From positions 19,078,714 to 19,142,713 of the forward strand of contig OW203721.1 of NCBI GenBank assembly GCA_934045075.1: a stretch of DNA of 64,000 nucleotides, given 5' to 3'. A model generated the notes under the pieces. The model made no database searches. It saw nothing but the letters and a program-made list of their open reading frames with translations, and was not told where the DNA came from. Source of the stretch: Yponomeuta sedellus. Its lineage: Eukaryota; Arthropoda; Insecta; Lepidoptera; Yponomeutidae. The position numbers were made by a program, and so were the translations under genes. Positions 25,901 through 40,900 of this stretch are shown piece after piece. How positions within the stretch are numbered: the first letter of the stretch is position 1; each line of letters begins with the position of its first letter.

Positions 25901-28900
25901 TTATATAACTATTATAACTCAGTCGAGCTTTTTACCTGTAACAAAAGACAAACACAATATATACATTTTAATGGTGTTAGTCGGTACAATCACACAAGAC
26001 TACAGACTAATTTTGTTAATTTCTACATATGAACATAGAACTTTAGCGAATGAAGAGAAAACCAACGGTAGTACGCTGCGGAGGTTGGCGGGACGGGGAA
26101 GATCCTCTGGAAGATAACTGTACAAAGAGGAACTACGTTTTGCACAATCGAAAAATATATGATCTGCAGTTCCCTCGGCCAGACCGCATTCGCACAAGAA
26201 ATGGTCCCTGACCCGGATCTTAGCCAAAAAAACAGGCGTTGAGGCATGCCCCAATCGGAGACGACATATTGTCGAGGTGACTCTTCTGCTAGCGTCACGA
26301 AATTTGAAAAACCATGGGCGAGTTGGTATGAAGTCCTGCATGTTCCCATATTGAGTCGGTTTAGCTTGACGGTACGATGCCTACTCGGTTTTCCATGCCT
26401 TATCAAGGTCCGACTTAGCTGAAGCTCGAAGGTCAGCTGGAAAGTTGGAAAAGTGCGTCCTATCACCGCCGTGGACTGCCCTCTTGGCCCAGGAATCTAC
26501 GAATTCATTGCCCTGGATTCCGGAATGACCCGGAATCCAAGCCAATACTATTTCTAAGCCATTGGTGTGACATTTATAAAGTTGCTCTCTGATATTATAA
26601 ATAACGTGAAATTTGGTCTTCGCATGAAACGGGTTGGACATAACAGCCTGGAGGCAGCTGAGGGAATCCGAAAAAACTATGGCCTTCTGGATGAGGTTTT
26701 TGTGGGTTTCAACAAACTTAATAGCTTCCAATAATGCTATGGCCTCTCCTGAAAAAACTGATGACAAAGGTGGACATTTATGTTGCAGGATGACATTGTA
26801 GTTAGGTATCCACACAGCGGAACCTATATTGCCATCATCGGATAGCTTTGACGCATCGCAATAAACCGGCACCCAACCTGACCACTGCTCAGCTAGTATT
26901 TCTTTAAACGTTGTAGCTGCATCTGGAGAGTGTTTGAAAATATCTAAAGAAAGAAGAATTTTAGGAGAGAAGGTCAGAGCCCGAAAATCTGTAGCAAAAA
27001 GGGGGTGAGTATTAGTCTGCGAGACTGGATCTTGTAGATCACTAAATTTTAGGTAGCTTTTTAGGATACAGGGGATGTCCTTATGGGACCAATAACTAGA
27101 CGTAGTGGCAAGAAATGATAATTCACGTAAAATTTTCAAAAGGGGATGGTGTCGGAATTGTACGACGTTAAAGAAGAACCGGTCAGACAGGTACTGGCGG
27201 CGAAGGTGGAGGGGTGGGTCACACACAGCATTTGACAAGGAGGGCTGCCTTAGGAGAGGATCGCATGGCCCCAATCACCACTCGTAGACATTTAAATTGG
27301 ATACTATTTAATTTGGTCAAAGCCATCTTGCTGCATGGTTCTAAAAGAAATGTGCCGTAGTCAAAGTGACTACGAACAATGGCATTATAGACAAGCTTGA
27401 GTGAATATAGATGGGCTCCCCATCAAACACCAGCCAAGCACCACAGAATATTCTAACCTTTTTCGCACTTTTTTACAACGTTATCTAGATGGGGAATACC
27501 TGTAAGTTTGGAATCTAGAATAACCCCTAGGAATTTAACCTCTGAGCGATTTGGAATCTGTTCATTTTTTACATTGACTTCGATATCAGGTGGGATTCTT
27601 TTTCTACTAAAAACTACTACGCTACTCTTAGCAATGGACAAAGAAAGACCATGATTGTCGAGCCAGTCATCCAGATAATACATTGCAGCATTAATACGAC
27701 TGGACGCTTCTTCAGTATCTTGGAATGGTAGATAAAGAGCGATGTCGTCGGCATATTGTAAGATGCTGCAAAAGGATGTGACTGAAAGCTCAAGGTCAAA
27801 AGTATATAAATTATATAGAATCGGGCTCAATACTGACCTCTGCGGCAGACCTCTCCAGACCGTTCTAGGGGGAGGAAGCTACTAGGACCTCTAACAAGAA
27901 TTGTCCTCTCCATCAACAGGTTGCAGATGAAGTCTACTAGCCTCACTGGAATAGTCAGCTGTAACAACTTGTTTCTGAGTACGGGAAGCAGGACATTATC
28001 ATAGGCAGCCGCAATGTCGAGGAAAACTCCAACTACAGATTCCTTCTTTGAAAAGGCAACCCGGATCTCTGATGTGAGGATACTAAGGCTATCCATCGTA
28101 CTTGATCCCTTCCTGAACCCAAATTGTGACTTCGCCAAAAGACCTCTCGATTCCACTAACCACTCAAGTCTGAGCTTGATAAGATGTTCACAGATTTTAG
28201 CCAGGGTAGACGAAAGAGCAATGGGACGGTCATTGGCTTCTTTGCAGGTTTTTTTTATTTGTGTCTTCCAGCTGTCTGGAATATGTCCTGATAGAAAAAA
28301 ACTGTTAATTAATTCTAAGAAATAAATTTTGAGATCATGGTTAGAATTTTTAAGGAACGAATAAGGGATGCCGTCTAAACCTGGGGCAGAGTCTGTGAGA
28401 GGTTCCAAGGAACACAAGAGCTCGTCCATCGAGAAAGGATAATTGAATCCGTCAAAAATATTAGGGGAATTATACATTACCAGACATTCTGGAAGAGGGG
28501 CAGAGGGAGGGGCAAGCCTCATAGCAAAACCTTCAAGCCAGGTAGAAGGATCATTTGAGTTGTCGTCATGGAAATTCCTGGAGCTGCGAAATCGTCGGAC
28601 TCCTCTCCAGACCAGGCCCGGGGGGGTTCTAGGAGATAAGCCTTCAGTGAAGTGAATCCAGCCTTGTTTTTTTTTTATCTACCAGAAGCCTTTTTGTCTC
28701 CGCTGCTACCTTCTGGTAGTTAACAAAGTTCTGATCAGTCATAGCTTGATTATATGCTACTTCTGCTTTTTTTCTGCCTTCCACAGCTGCAGAGCATTCT
28801 GCATCCCACCAAGGTGGGGAAGCTAAAAATTTCTTTTTTGGAAATTTTTTCGTTTTAAATACTGAGGATGCAGAAACATCAATTATCTCCACCATTTTTT

Positions 28901-31900
28901 GATAGGAGGAGCAAGCACTAACTACTGTAACCTTAGGGAGAGAGGCAACATGTTCCTTAGTCAGGGCGGAAAACCTGTCCCAACCAGATTCTTCCAATTT
29001 ATATTTCAAAAGTGGTGGATGATGTCTTTGGGTGACCGATTTGGAGGGAAAATATATTAATAATGGGAAGTGGTCACTACCATAGGAAGATGGCAAGATA
29101 TTCTGCCATGACAGAATAGGAGCTAAGGAAGGAGAACAGAGGGAAAGATCCACAGCAGACCTCGGATCCTGATTAGGGAAGACCCTGTGAGTAGGGGTGC
29201 CATCATTGAGGATACATAGGTTTATTTGATCCATGACATCTAGTTGATCATAGGATGCTGAAAAATTATGATGGCACCCCCAAAGGCTGTTGTGGCAGTT
29301 CAAGTCTCCCATCAGGACCATAGGGCCCTGAATGGAAGATAACATTGAGCCTAGTTCAACCAAAGTGGCTGACGAAGGATGTGGAATATAAACAGACACA
29401 AAAGTGGTATCTAAGGATCTGAGGGCAACTATATTAAATGAGGCGGAATGGTCAGGTATATTAACTTTTCGGAAAGCTAAATTGTAACTTACAAATAAAG
29501 CAACCCCTCCAAATCCATCACTGCGGTCCTCCCGCAGGCATGCAAAGCCAGGGAGCCTAAAAATAGACTCAGGCTTAAGCCATGTCTCCTGGACGGCCAC
29601 AATGGATGGAGAGTGTTGATTAATTAAGGAAATGAAATTCTTGTTTTTTTAATTTGCAACTTCTACAATTCCATTGCAGGAGGACCAGATCCATGCTCAG
29701 AGGACTGACTGACGAGAGATGCAAGTAATTCACGCACGTTGTTCGGTAACTCGACATTGTCTAGTCGAGTGCATATATTAACCATGCATTTAGCTAAAAG
29801 TTCAAGTAAATTGTCATTAGGGCTAGTTTGGAATTCTGGATTTAAGGCACATCCGTTAGGGAGTGCTGGTGGGGGAGAACTAATAATCCTTGTATGAGCC
29901 TCTTTATCATAGCCATGGGAGGAAGCGGGGCCTGGGCTTTTTCTTGGTGTAAATAGAGTTTTTTTTGTGTGAATGGGCAGCTGGTTCCAATTGGGTGTTA
30001 GACATATCTCTTGTAGGTAGTGGGCTGGGAGACAGCTGGACTGATCTACGGGCAGAATCTGAGTACAGTCTCCGTACTTGTGGGAAGCGGGCTGCTGCTT
30101 CGGCATAGCTTATACTTTCTTGTGCCATTGTCAGTTTAATCGTTTTCTGGCGTGAGTGTTCTGGGCAGCTTTTGTCGGTTGCCATATGAAGGCCAGAGCA
30201 TAACAGGCATGACGCCTGAACTACATTGCAAGTGTCCCCAGGATGAGATTGGCCACACTTAAAACAACGACCATTTGACCTACATTAAGTCTTTATATGT
30301 CCAAAACGACAACAGTTGTTGCACTGAATAGTAGGGAAAATTTAAGTTTCCACTGGGATTGATGTGTAGAAGCATATAATACGTTTCGGAAGCTGTGGCC
30401 CTGAAAAGGTAAGAACCACAGATTGAGTAGGTACCCAAACTGGGCCCCCCTCCTCTCGGAATACTTTGCGGTTGAGCCTTCGCGCCTTGAGGATGCAAGA
30501 GTCAATGTCCCTGATGGACGCTGCCTCAACAAGCTCCTCCATTGACCAATCAACAGGGATATGTCTTATTTCGCTTGAAGACAAATAAATATATTCTATT
30601 CTATTCCATTCTATTCCATTCCATTCCATTCCATTCCATTCCATTCCATTCCATTCCATTCCATTCCATTCCATTCCATTCCATTCCATTCCATTCCATT
30701 CCATTCCATTCCATTCCATTCCATTCCATTCCATTCCATTCCATTCCATTCCATTCCATTCCATTCCATTCCATTCCATTCCATTCCATTCCATTCCATT
30801 CCATTCCATTCCATTCCATTCCATTCCATTCCATTCCATTCCATTCCATTCCATTCCATTCCATTCCATTCCATTCCATTCCATTCCATTCCATTCCATT
30901 CCATTCCATTCCATTCCATTCCATTCCATTCCATTCCATTCCATTCCATTCCATTCCATTCCATTCCATTCCATTCCATTCCATTCCATTCCATTCCATT
31001 CCATTCCATTCCATTCCATTCCATTCCATTCCATTCCATTCCATTCCATTCCATTCCATTCCATTCCATTCCATTCCATTCCATTCCATTCCATTCCATT
31101 CCATTCCATTCCATTCCATTCCATTCCATTCCATTCCATTCCATTCCATTCCATTCCATTCCATTCCATTCCATTCCATTCCATTCCATTCCATTCCATT
31201 CCATTCCATTCCATTCCATTCCATTCCATTCCATTCCATTCCATTCCATTCCATTCCATTCCATTCCATTCCATTCCATTCCATTCCATTCCATTCCATT
31301 CCATTCCATTCCATTCCATTCCATTCCATTCCATTCCATTCCATTCCATTCCATTCCATTCCATTCCATTCCATTCCATTCCATTCCATTCCATTCCATT
31401 CCATTCCATTCCATTCCATTCCATTCCATTCCATTCCATTCCATTCCATTCCATTCCATTCCATTCCATTCCATTCCATTCCATTCCATTCCATTCCATT
31501 CCATTCCATTCCATTCCATTCCATTCCATTCCATTCCATTCCATTCCATTCCATTCCATTCCATTCCATTCCATTCCATTCCATTCTATTCTATTCTATT
31601 CTATATTTCTTACAATGCCTGTACGGGTGACAATATGTGCTGGTATAGACGCCATATTTAAAAGTGACCAGAGCTGGGTGGGAAAGAAATTTGTTTGCTG
31701 CAGTCGCTGACCTAAACTCAACGGATATTCTATTTCGGCCGATAGGTTTAACTCCATCGAGGGCAATGTCTTCTATTTTATTTTCATGTATGAACTGCCC
31801 AAATTTGATAGGCCTAATAGTGGATCCAGCAGAGGGATCAGGAACCTTACGCTGAACATGTACAACAAACGGTGCAGAATCGGAGGTAGTGTACACTTTG

Positions 31901-34900
31901 ATCTCATCCATTTCCGGGTGCACAAAAACGGTCTGTACGGAGGGCGTGCATGATGACGGATCTTTTACATGTTTTTTTGGTAGTTCCGCGACATGATTTG
32001 GGAGACCGGTCTCCGCGCAAGGGCGTTTTCTAGAGTCTGTGGAAACCTCAGTTACCGAAACATCCATAAAGACGGCCGTCCCGCTGACTCGGCCTGAGCC
32101 ACCTGGGTCGGGTGGCTCGTCGCCCATTGCAACCTCTTCACTCGCTAATTAGGACAACACTGGAACTTACACTAATAAACACTTAACACAACATGCACTA
32201 CACACGGAAAAGCACCTCAGAGGGGTGTTTGGCTGTATAACACAAAATAATGTTGAAAAAAACAAAATTCCACTGAAAAACGTGCGACTAGTTCTCACTT
32301 TGACAGCAGAATCTCTCTAAAAGCTTACAGACTATATCATTTGCTCGATCCGATCACCGGATCCGTAACGGTCTCGCGTGTCACATGAACGTATGGTCAG
32401 GTAAATACTATACCAAATATAAGTATAGTATTTACACATACAGGAGGAAGGAAACAATGTTTTTTCTGTAAGTACGGTAGGTACTACAATATAACTACGA
32501 GGACGTACATAGGTATACAATCGTGATCATACTGATATGGCAAAATAAACGGAAACGGCGATAATTACGCAATCATGCATGATAGTCCGTCTCGATATGA
32601 CGCTCTTTTCCACTCGAGTCAGTATCTGTCGCATATTCCAAGAATATTTAGACAACTTACTTGCTAAGCGATGATGATAAAAAATTCTCTAGGCGTCCAC
32701 AGTACGGAGCTCGATACTACGTTACGGTGATACAGATATAGTGATCGGAATGGCAAGTTACACATTACGAGTAGGTGCATGCAACTGAGCTTAAAAAGTT
32801 TATGAGTTGACCGTTCAGTAATATGACAGACGTTACAATATACCAGTCGATATAGCCACTGGGCACGGGTCTCTTCCAGCATCGCAGGAAGGTTAGGCCA
32901 TACTCGGTGGAGTATGGCCTAACCTTCCTGCGATGCTGGAAGAGACCCGTGCCCAGTGGCTATATCGACTGAGGCCAAGGCCGGGTTGATGGAGGATTGT
33001 AAGACAGTGCCGGGCCTTATCTAAGTAGGTACATGATAATTAATTACAACTGTGACAACTTCTTTTTCATACCCATTTTTGGTTCTTCCTTTGTCGGCGG
33101 GGATGGTGGCGGACCCGTTCCTTCCATCGTCATTTTAATTCCTGTTTTTGGCTCACAAACTGAGCATGTATTCCTCGCGGGTTGAGGGTGAGGTTGCATA
33201 GGTGGGTCTGAATATAGGCAAGGGCAATCTGTAATTGTAATTATTTCTTATAGAGTTCAATGGTTATGGTAAGTTAACGCAATGACTGAAAACAAGAATT
33301 CTTCTGTAACGAAACTGAACCCTTAAACAGGCAATGGCATAATAGTGCCCACTTTTAATTAAACCTTATCAACTTGAAATAAAGTTCAAAACCAATTCCA
33401 AAACAAACCAAAATCAAATCAATTCTTTCTACCCATGCCCGATTTAGGGTTGAACCACATTCTACCCTGCAAGCCAAAATGTTATGGCATGTTCTGGTCT
33501 TGGTCAATTTGTATAGTGATTTTAAAAGATTGATTGATCAAAATTTTTCGATCGATTAATAATTTGAAACACTGGCAAAAGGGTTACCTACTTCTAAGTT
33601 GCGCATATCTTGGAACTACTTCTATATTAAATTTGTCTTATAACTTCTACATTAAACGCGACCGCTTTTTAGTGAGTTTCCATTCTATACAATAGAATTG
33701 GTCCAACTTTTTTTAGCATTTGCACCTAATACTGGTAAAGTAAAAATCTACATTATTAACATTCTTGCTCAGCGGTTCACCTTTGAACATTTTTGGCTTT
33801 TTCGCTAACAGTATAATAAACATTTACCATTTGAACCGGCTGGTCCTGACACACCCATTTGTTTTCGCGCACACACAGGACATGTAGATCCTAAATAGAA
33901 GATTTTTATACATTAGATATTTATGTTGAAGATTCCGTTATACAGTGATTACTCATTTGTAACCATAACACTCGTCGTCGTCATCGTCAGGCTATACTAG
34001 TCCACTGCTGGACATAGCCATCCCCTAAAGAGCGCCACGTTGTGCTATCATAGGGGGTAATGCCCATAATTCCCACGCTGGGCAGGCGGGTTAAGGATCG
34101 CAGTTCGGTGGAATTGTACTGCAGGGGGCGCTGCTGCCCACCCCCCTGTTTGTGTCCCTTAGTCGCCTTTTACGACACCCGCGGGAAGAATTGGGTTGGT
34201 GCTATTCTCTAGGCCGACACCACTCAGCACCATAACACTCACTGACCGCCTTCTATTGACCGCCAAATTATTTGTTACATTTTCCAAAACAACTAAAAAT
34301 ACTGGTAAGTATTAGTGAAGCTACTGTTCAGTCACAAGCGCTAGTCGTGCCAAAGACTTACGGCGTTATTTATAAAAATATAATATATTCCTTAAAACAC
34401 TCCAAAAACGCTGACTAAAATAGTCTGTGGTAGATATTTTACAATGAAATGACATGACAACAGATTAAATAAAACGTCTCTAGGAGTGTTTTATTGGAAT
34501 ATTGATTTCATAAATAGGGCAGCATAAACAGCATGTCATACATAATTATTATACCTCTGTGTTATACCATAAGGCTCGAGATAGAACTACACTGAAGCTA
34601 CGTACACCATGGATGTGATGCGATATCGATAGTAGTGTGAACCGATGTCATAGGCGACGGACGCGTATTCGGCATGAGACGCTCGAAGTGCACTAGTATT
34701 CTGCATAGCCGCTGCAAAATATGATGATATATCAATCTAAGAACGACGTAGAGGATTGACATGAAAAGATATATGTAGGAAAAGAAGAGTGTATCATCAG
34801 GATATTTATTCCGTTTTATAATTTAAATTGTTCAGCATAACATCCAAAGGCTTTATTTTCTCTCCAATTTCAAACAATTAGATACTACTGCATCGACCTT

Positions 34901-37900
34901 CTAATCGCATGTGATACTCGTACACCCCTACGCGTCAGGTCTAAAACTACGCTTGTCTTGTTAGACAGCGTCGCATCGCGTCGGATGTCCTCTTCCAGTT
35001 TCTGATACTTTCCGATGCCGATCTAGCGATTTAGTTTGAACGTGGCGTCGGATGCATCGCATAAGACTTAGAATAAGTGTGTTTCTAAGACTAAAGATTG
35101 AAGCGGCCAGATCTCACATGACGTCGTGTACGTAGAATCAGTGTGGTTCAACCTTCAACCCTCTATTTCATCAAACATACCTCCTCCCTCTCCTCCCATT
35201 GGCGTTAGCTGAGGCCCTGTGCACGAAAGAAACCTATTTAAAATAGAGCAAAAGTAAACTATTCTATAGTAGTGACGAGATACCTATCTGCATGAGATTA
35301 TTTTACGCAAGCAAAAACATAGGCGACTTGATCATCCTCACTCGGATATAAAGAATAGGTAGACGCCAAACTACAGGGGCCCGCCTAACCCATGTATTCA
35401 CCGCTAGTGTTGAATGACTTTGTAAGTTTGAGAAAAGTTTAAAAATAAACTTACGTTGATAAGCCATTGGAGACGGTGCTGGGGCCGCTGGAGGAGGTTG
35501 GTAAGCCATTTGGGGAGATGCGGGGGCTGCTGGAGGGGGTTGGTAAGCCATTTGGAGAAGTGCTGGGGCTGCTGGAGGGGGTTGGTAAGCCATTTGAGGC
35601 ATTACTGGAGCTTCTGGAGGCGGTTGAAAAGTCATTGGAGGCGCTGCCGGGGCTGGTACAATTATCAGCGCTGCTGGAGCAGCACTCGGTGCACTCATTC
35701 GGGGCGTTTCGGGGGCTGGCGCACTCATGGGTGCCGCCTGAGGAGCGGACAGGGCACTCGTAGCAGCGTCCTCCGGAGCACCCAATGGCACCAGGGGACC
35801 TTCCGTCGGAGCAACTGCCGAACCACCCCATGGAGTTACCGTCGACGCGCGTTGAGCTGTGCCAATAGCATTGCAAACGGTGCAACCGATATCTGTAAGA
35901 AACAAATAGGTCATAACTATGCAGATACTTCAGTTACTATAACCAACCATAACCGGTTGACCATAGAGTCGACAGCAAATTAACCTGTAAAGTGCTTGCG
36001 AAGGTTGTTGATGCTGTACATAAGCTGAGTTTAATTTCGCGGATAGTAATTATATATTCCTGATTCCGATTATATGCGGATAATATTCGTGTTTTAAACA
36101 TTAATATACACACGTTCCATTATAGTTTAAAAACTGGGAACGTAATAGTCCAGTAAATTGCGGAAAGCGTCCAACGCGTTTTGGCTTAGCCATTATGCAT
36201 TTTTTTGTCATCCGTTTTTTTTTTCACTATATTTAATTTTAAACTCGAAACTATGCAGGCTGTAATTTTAGTGTACATTCGTACTGAACGAGAATGCAAA
36301 GTCTAAACATAAATATGAATTCAAACATATAAAATCCTGTAACAAAAAGACATTTGCACTATGAATATACGAACCCTCCAATGTCAATTCTTTGTCGTCA
36401 TCAAAAAAAGGTGCCATGTTGGGTGCCGCCGAAGCGAATGTCTGCGACCCAGACACTGGAGGGGCAGGTGTTGATGCTGTCTCCGGCGCTAGTTCTGTTG
36501 GAGTTGCTGGTGGTGGTAAAGGTGGTGCTAGAGCTGGTTCTAGTTGTGCCGATGGTAGAGCCGATGGCGGTGATAGAGCCGATGCTCGTGGTAGAGACGA
36601 TGCTGGTGGTAAAGCCGTTTCTGGTGGTAAAGCCGATGTTGGTGGTAGAGCCGATGCCGGTGGTGGTGGTGGTGCTTGTGCTGCTGCTACTGCTGGCGAT
36701 GATGCCAGCCCTTGCGCATATGCTGGCAACGGCCCTGACTCGTATGCGCCGAGTGACGCATCACAAGGATTAACGCCGGGCGTAGTATTGTACGGGGGTG
36801 CATTGGAGCAACGTTTACTGGGATCGAATCCCATTGATGCAAGGATTCCTCCTTTCTTACAAGCGCAGCTTGGCATATCTGTATGGAATAGTTAGCAACG
36901 TTAATGGAACGTAATGATCAAAATAGTGTTTGGCATGTTTTAAAACTGATAACACATTTTACCCTTTTCTAAAGTCCCTGTGGCTGGTTGCGGGGGATCG
37001 CAAATAGAGCATTCGTCTTTATTTTTGGGCCTGTAGGTTACGGCAAGCATCTTAGCCTGTTTGTTACAACACCAGCAGGTATCGTCTTGCGCCAAAGGTC
37101 CCGCAAAGAGCTGGGGTCGTCGATTATGTAAGCAGAAAGTGCCACCTCGACCAGTCAAGTTTATGCTTCGAGCAATGAAATCTGTTGCTAATCCTACAAA
37201 AATTAGAAACTTAATTGCACAGTTTTCAATTTATAAAGGTCTCCTATAATTTATAAGGTTGCGTGCCCTACAGGGTCCACAATGATTCATGTTTATAGTA
37301 ATGTTATCTATATATACTTGTGGAATGCAATAAATTATTGAGTATTGAGTATTTTTTAGTTAACTGCATAACTTACGGGACATCAATTGCGATTTAATGC
37401 AGTCGTGAAAATCTTGATCTGGTTCAAAGCCCGAATCTGAATTATACACTACGAAATTGTCGTCTGACGAGATGCTTGAGGAATCTTCACATTCCGAGGG
37501 AACAATAACGCATAATGATGACATTTCACTAATTGATTTTCGGGCTAGTATAGAATTTATTATTTTAGGAATTATCTTCTCATTACAGTCAAAGCCGTTT
37601 AATATTGTAATCATTTTTCCATCGTTGTTTGGAAGATATTCAGCAACTTGTCTCATTACTGGCTTTTTATGTATGCTGTGGTATTGAATACTAGTCTCGC
37701 TCAAAACAACTCTGTAGGCAAATACGTCATGGTTTGTCTTTTTTTGATAATGATGATTTTTTATTTTCTTATTCCAGGGCTCTATATTTCCTTCCATGTG
37801 GTCTGAGTTGGTTTTACTGAAATTTTAATAGTAGTTCAATAAAATGGCTGGTTCCAAGTTAGCCAGCGACGTTTATTCTTGCTTATACCTCGTAGTTTTT

Positions 37901-40900
37901 GTGTGTGTATCGAATGATGATGATACAGAAGAATTAATGAATTCTTTTTTTAAACTTTTGATCAGGCTAATGTCATCGCTGCTATTATCAGAGTCACCAG
38001 AACTATCGAAAATCACTTTATCAAAAGGTATTAATTTTGATTCCGAACTTGAGTTCCATTCAATTTGATAATAAGAACTGCTTTTAGATTCATTACTTAA
38101 TGATGCAGGAAATGCAGAGTCTGAGAGAAGAAGGAGAGGAACCGGATCGGAAGGTTGATTGAGTAATAATCTGTTAACGCTACTCTTTGATGGGCATACT
38201 TGGCTATCATTTGGTTTGATTTTAGTCTGACTTCTTTGTATATGGACATTATCGCTCATATGAGTACCTGTTCCGGAATATGACTCAATATCTGATGAAA
38301 ATGGCCAAGAGTTACTATCTGTGTATTCGTGCGACGACTCTAAGGCAGACTGAGTAGGGCTTGTAGAGCTGTGAGATGGTATTTTTGATGAACTTTGAGA
38401 ACAATTTGATTCGTCCACTTCCTCTGAAGATGTTAAGAACTTTAAATATTCGTTGTAAACATTGCCATCGTCATCATCGTTAATTTGAATTAAATTATCA
38501 TTAATATCAGATAAATCATCATCAGCGTCATTTAAATCTCTAAGCTCGGGTTCTAGTTTCATTTTCAACAATTGGTTCCAATTCGTTTTCGATAATGTGC
38601 TATTTCGTTTTGGCTTGATGTGATTAATGAAGGCGTTTGCGACAGTGAAGGTTATAGGGTTCATCATATTATGCAACGCCGGTGTTACTTTTATACAAAA
38701 CTCCGACATTGAGGAATTTAGTTTGACGTGACTTATCACTGGTTTGGTATTATCAGTAATGATATCTTCAATTGTTTTGTTACATTCATTTAGGCATAGC
38801 TCAGTGCTCCCAGTTTTTGAATATAAACCATTTTTATTTTTCGAATTTACTACCATAGGTATGTTAGAATCGTGGCCTTGTGTTTGTATTGCTCGTGCTG
38901 GGACATTTTTGTCCGATAAGGTCACTTCAAGACCAAAATATTTTTCGGAATACTTTTCTTTTAGTTTAGATGTTTGACGTTTTAGTATGCGAATGTCACT
39001 TACTTGAGTATTTTTGTCAGCATAAAAAAGAGACGCTTGCTTGGGTGGTACGACACTACCAGTTTCTGCCCTGATTTTTACAATTAACTGAATTATCTGT
39101 GACGCTGTATTCGCTTTAGGCAAATGCACGCCCGAATCTACAGTATGTTTGGCATTTTCTACATCTTTGTGTATATTTACACAAATTTTATTTAATTTGG
39201 AAGAAATTTTGTGTTTTGATATTGCGCTTACAGATTTGGAAGATCTTATTTTTTTTAGTTTGCCTAGATGTTTTAGTCTTAAATCAGCTCGAACGTTTGT
39301 TAATTTATATTTTTCAGAATTTTTTTCACCTTCTGATAACGGCATGCCAGATTTAGCTAACCTTTTTATGATTTTCTCCTCCGGTTCTGTACTCTTTTTC
39401 TCTAGTGGAGTGAATGAACCGAATGTTAAACGTTTCTGAGAAGGTTTGGGAGTTATACAAACTTCGTTAATCGTGCCTATTAGATTTTCCTCTGAATCGG
39501 TGCGTCCTTTTGGCAAAGGAACGCCTGCATTGGCATATTTCTTAAGAATGTATCGTTTTTGTTGGTTCCTTTTTCCTTCGAGAGGCGTTATTAAACCTGC
39601 GCAATGGGCTTTGGCTAATTGAATCTTTTCCAACCGAGTATGGGGTGTCGGAGGTAGGCCCATCTCGAATCTAATTTGACTGATTAACTTCTGTTCTGAT
39701 GCTGTTTTACCTTCTGGCAGAGGTTTCCCAGAAAAAGCCAGATTTTTTAGACGGGCCACTTTTAGGATACATAACTTTTCCTGTACACATTTCTCTGTTG
39801 AGGCTTTTTTGGAAGACGATCTTCTTTTCGGCATAGTCAATCCCGTTTCTGTTTTTTGTCGTCGTTGTTTTTGTTCTGTAGTTTTTTTGCCTAAGGGTCT
39901 TTCTGTTTGTATATTTTCTATTTTCCTTTTTTCTAAACGAGTCCTAGGTGCAGGCGGTAACCCCATCTTATACCTTTCTTTGTGAACAAGTTTTCTCTCT
40001 GATGCCGTTTTAATTACAGGTAAGGAAGTTTTAGTTGTTCCCAGTTTTGTAAAAATATATTGTACTGAATTTTGATTCTTTTGTACAATCGTTGACGACT
40101 CATTCGTTCCGCGGTCACCCTGGTTAGTAGGGTGTATTGTAATTAATGTTTCATTTTTTGACTTTTTCTCTTCGGAGCACTTTAGACATTCTGTGCTATT
40201 ACTTTCTTGCCCTACCCTTTCTTGTAAAATGGCATAATTTTTGTTACACATCAGTCGACTTTTTACACTATTGCACTCAATGCTTGTTATCATTGCTTTT
40301 GCAGAAGGTGATCGTCCTAATGGCAAAGGAATACCCGCCTGTATTAATCGCCTGGATATACTTTTCTTTTGCTCTCGTGACTTTTGTGTCAGAGGAAAGA
40401 TCTCATTAGGTTCTTTATCAGAAATTGTGTTGGGGGTAGGAGGCAACACCATGTCATATAGTGTATTGGTAATTAAATCCCTTTCCGATACTGTTTTGCC
40501 AATAGGTAGATGTTTACCAGTTTTGGCTAATAATGTAAAGTATTCCTCCTTTTCTAAACGATTTTGCTGGAGCAAATTATCATTATGATCGGACTGCATA
40601 GTATTAGGACCAATTCCAAATTCATTCAACAATAGTGGGCGTTGTTTAATATCAAATGGTGTATCATGACGATTATAACATGTGCACTGTATTTTTTCAA
40701 TTAATGTTCTTTCTGATTTCGGTCGTCCCTTCGAAAAAGGACATTGAGATTCATGAAACGATTTGAGAGTGATTTCTTTTTCTAATTGAGAGATTTTGGT
40801 TAGTGTTGTGTATTTATTTGTTTGAGATTCTTTGGTGTTTGATTTTTCTTTTTTTATATTTTTACTTCTAATGTCGATATGCATTCCCTGTAGTAGATTC

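Larger units (their letters stand above)
25798..32315 (-). mobile_element. Jockey-like non-LTR retrotransposon (degenerate, near full length)
   Basis: It is flanked by an 11-bp direct repeat TCTAAAAGCTT at 25787-25797 and 32316-32326. On the minus strand it has ORF1 from 32127, then ORF2 with apurinic endonuclease, reverse transcriptase, RNase H and a Cys-containing C-terminus. Frameshifts and stops break both ORFs, so it is inactive. Removing the 1,034-bp secondary insertion at 30569-31602 leaves about 5.5 kb. It lies in an intron of gene A. Confidence 0.85.

Noticed and set aside
30342..31630. Three long open frames of repeated Met-Glu-Trp-Asn-Gly or Ile-Pro-Phe-His-Ser units
   Set aside because: They are translations of the (CCATT)n array, which is open in all such frames; not genes.
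36392..36895. Plus-strand Gly/Ala/Asp-rich frame of 167 codons
   Set aside because: Antisense of the gene A exon 4 repeat; splice sites and phase support the minus strand.
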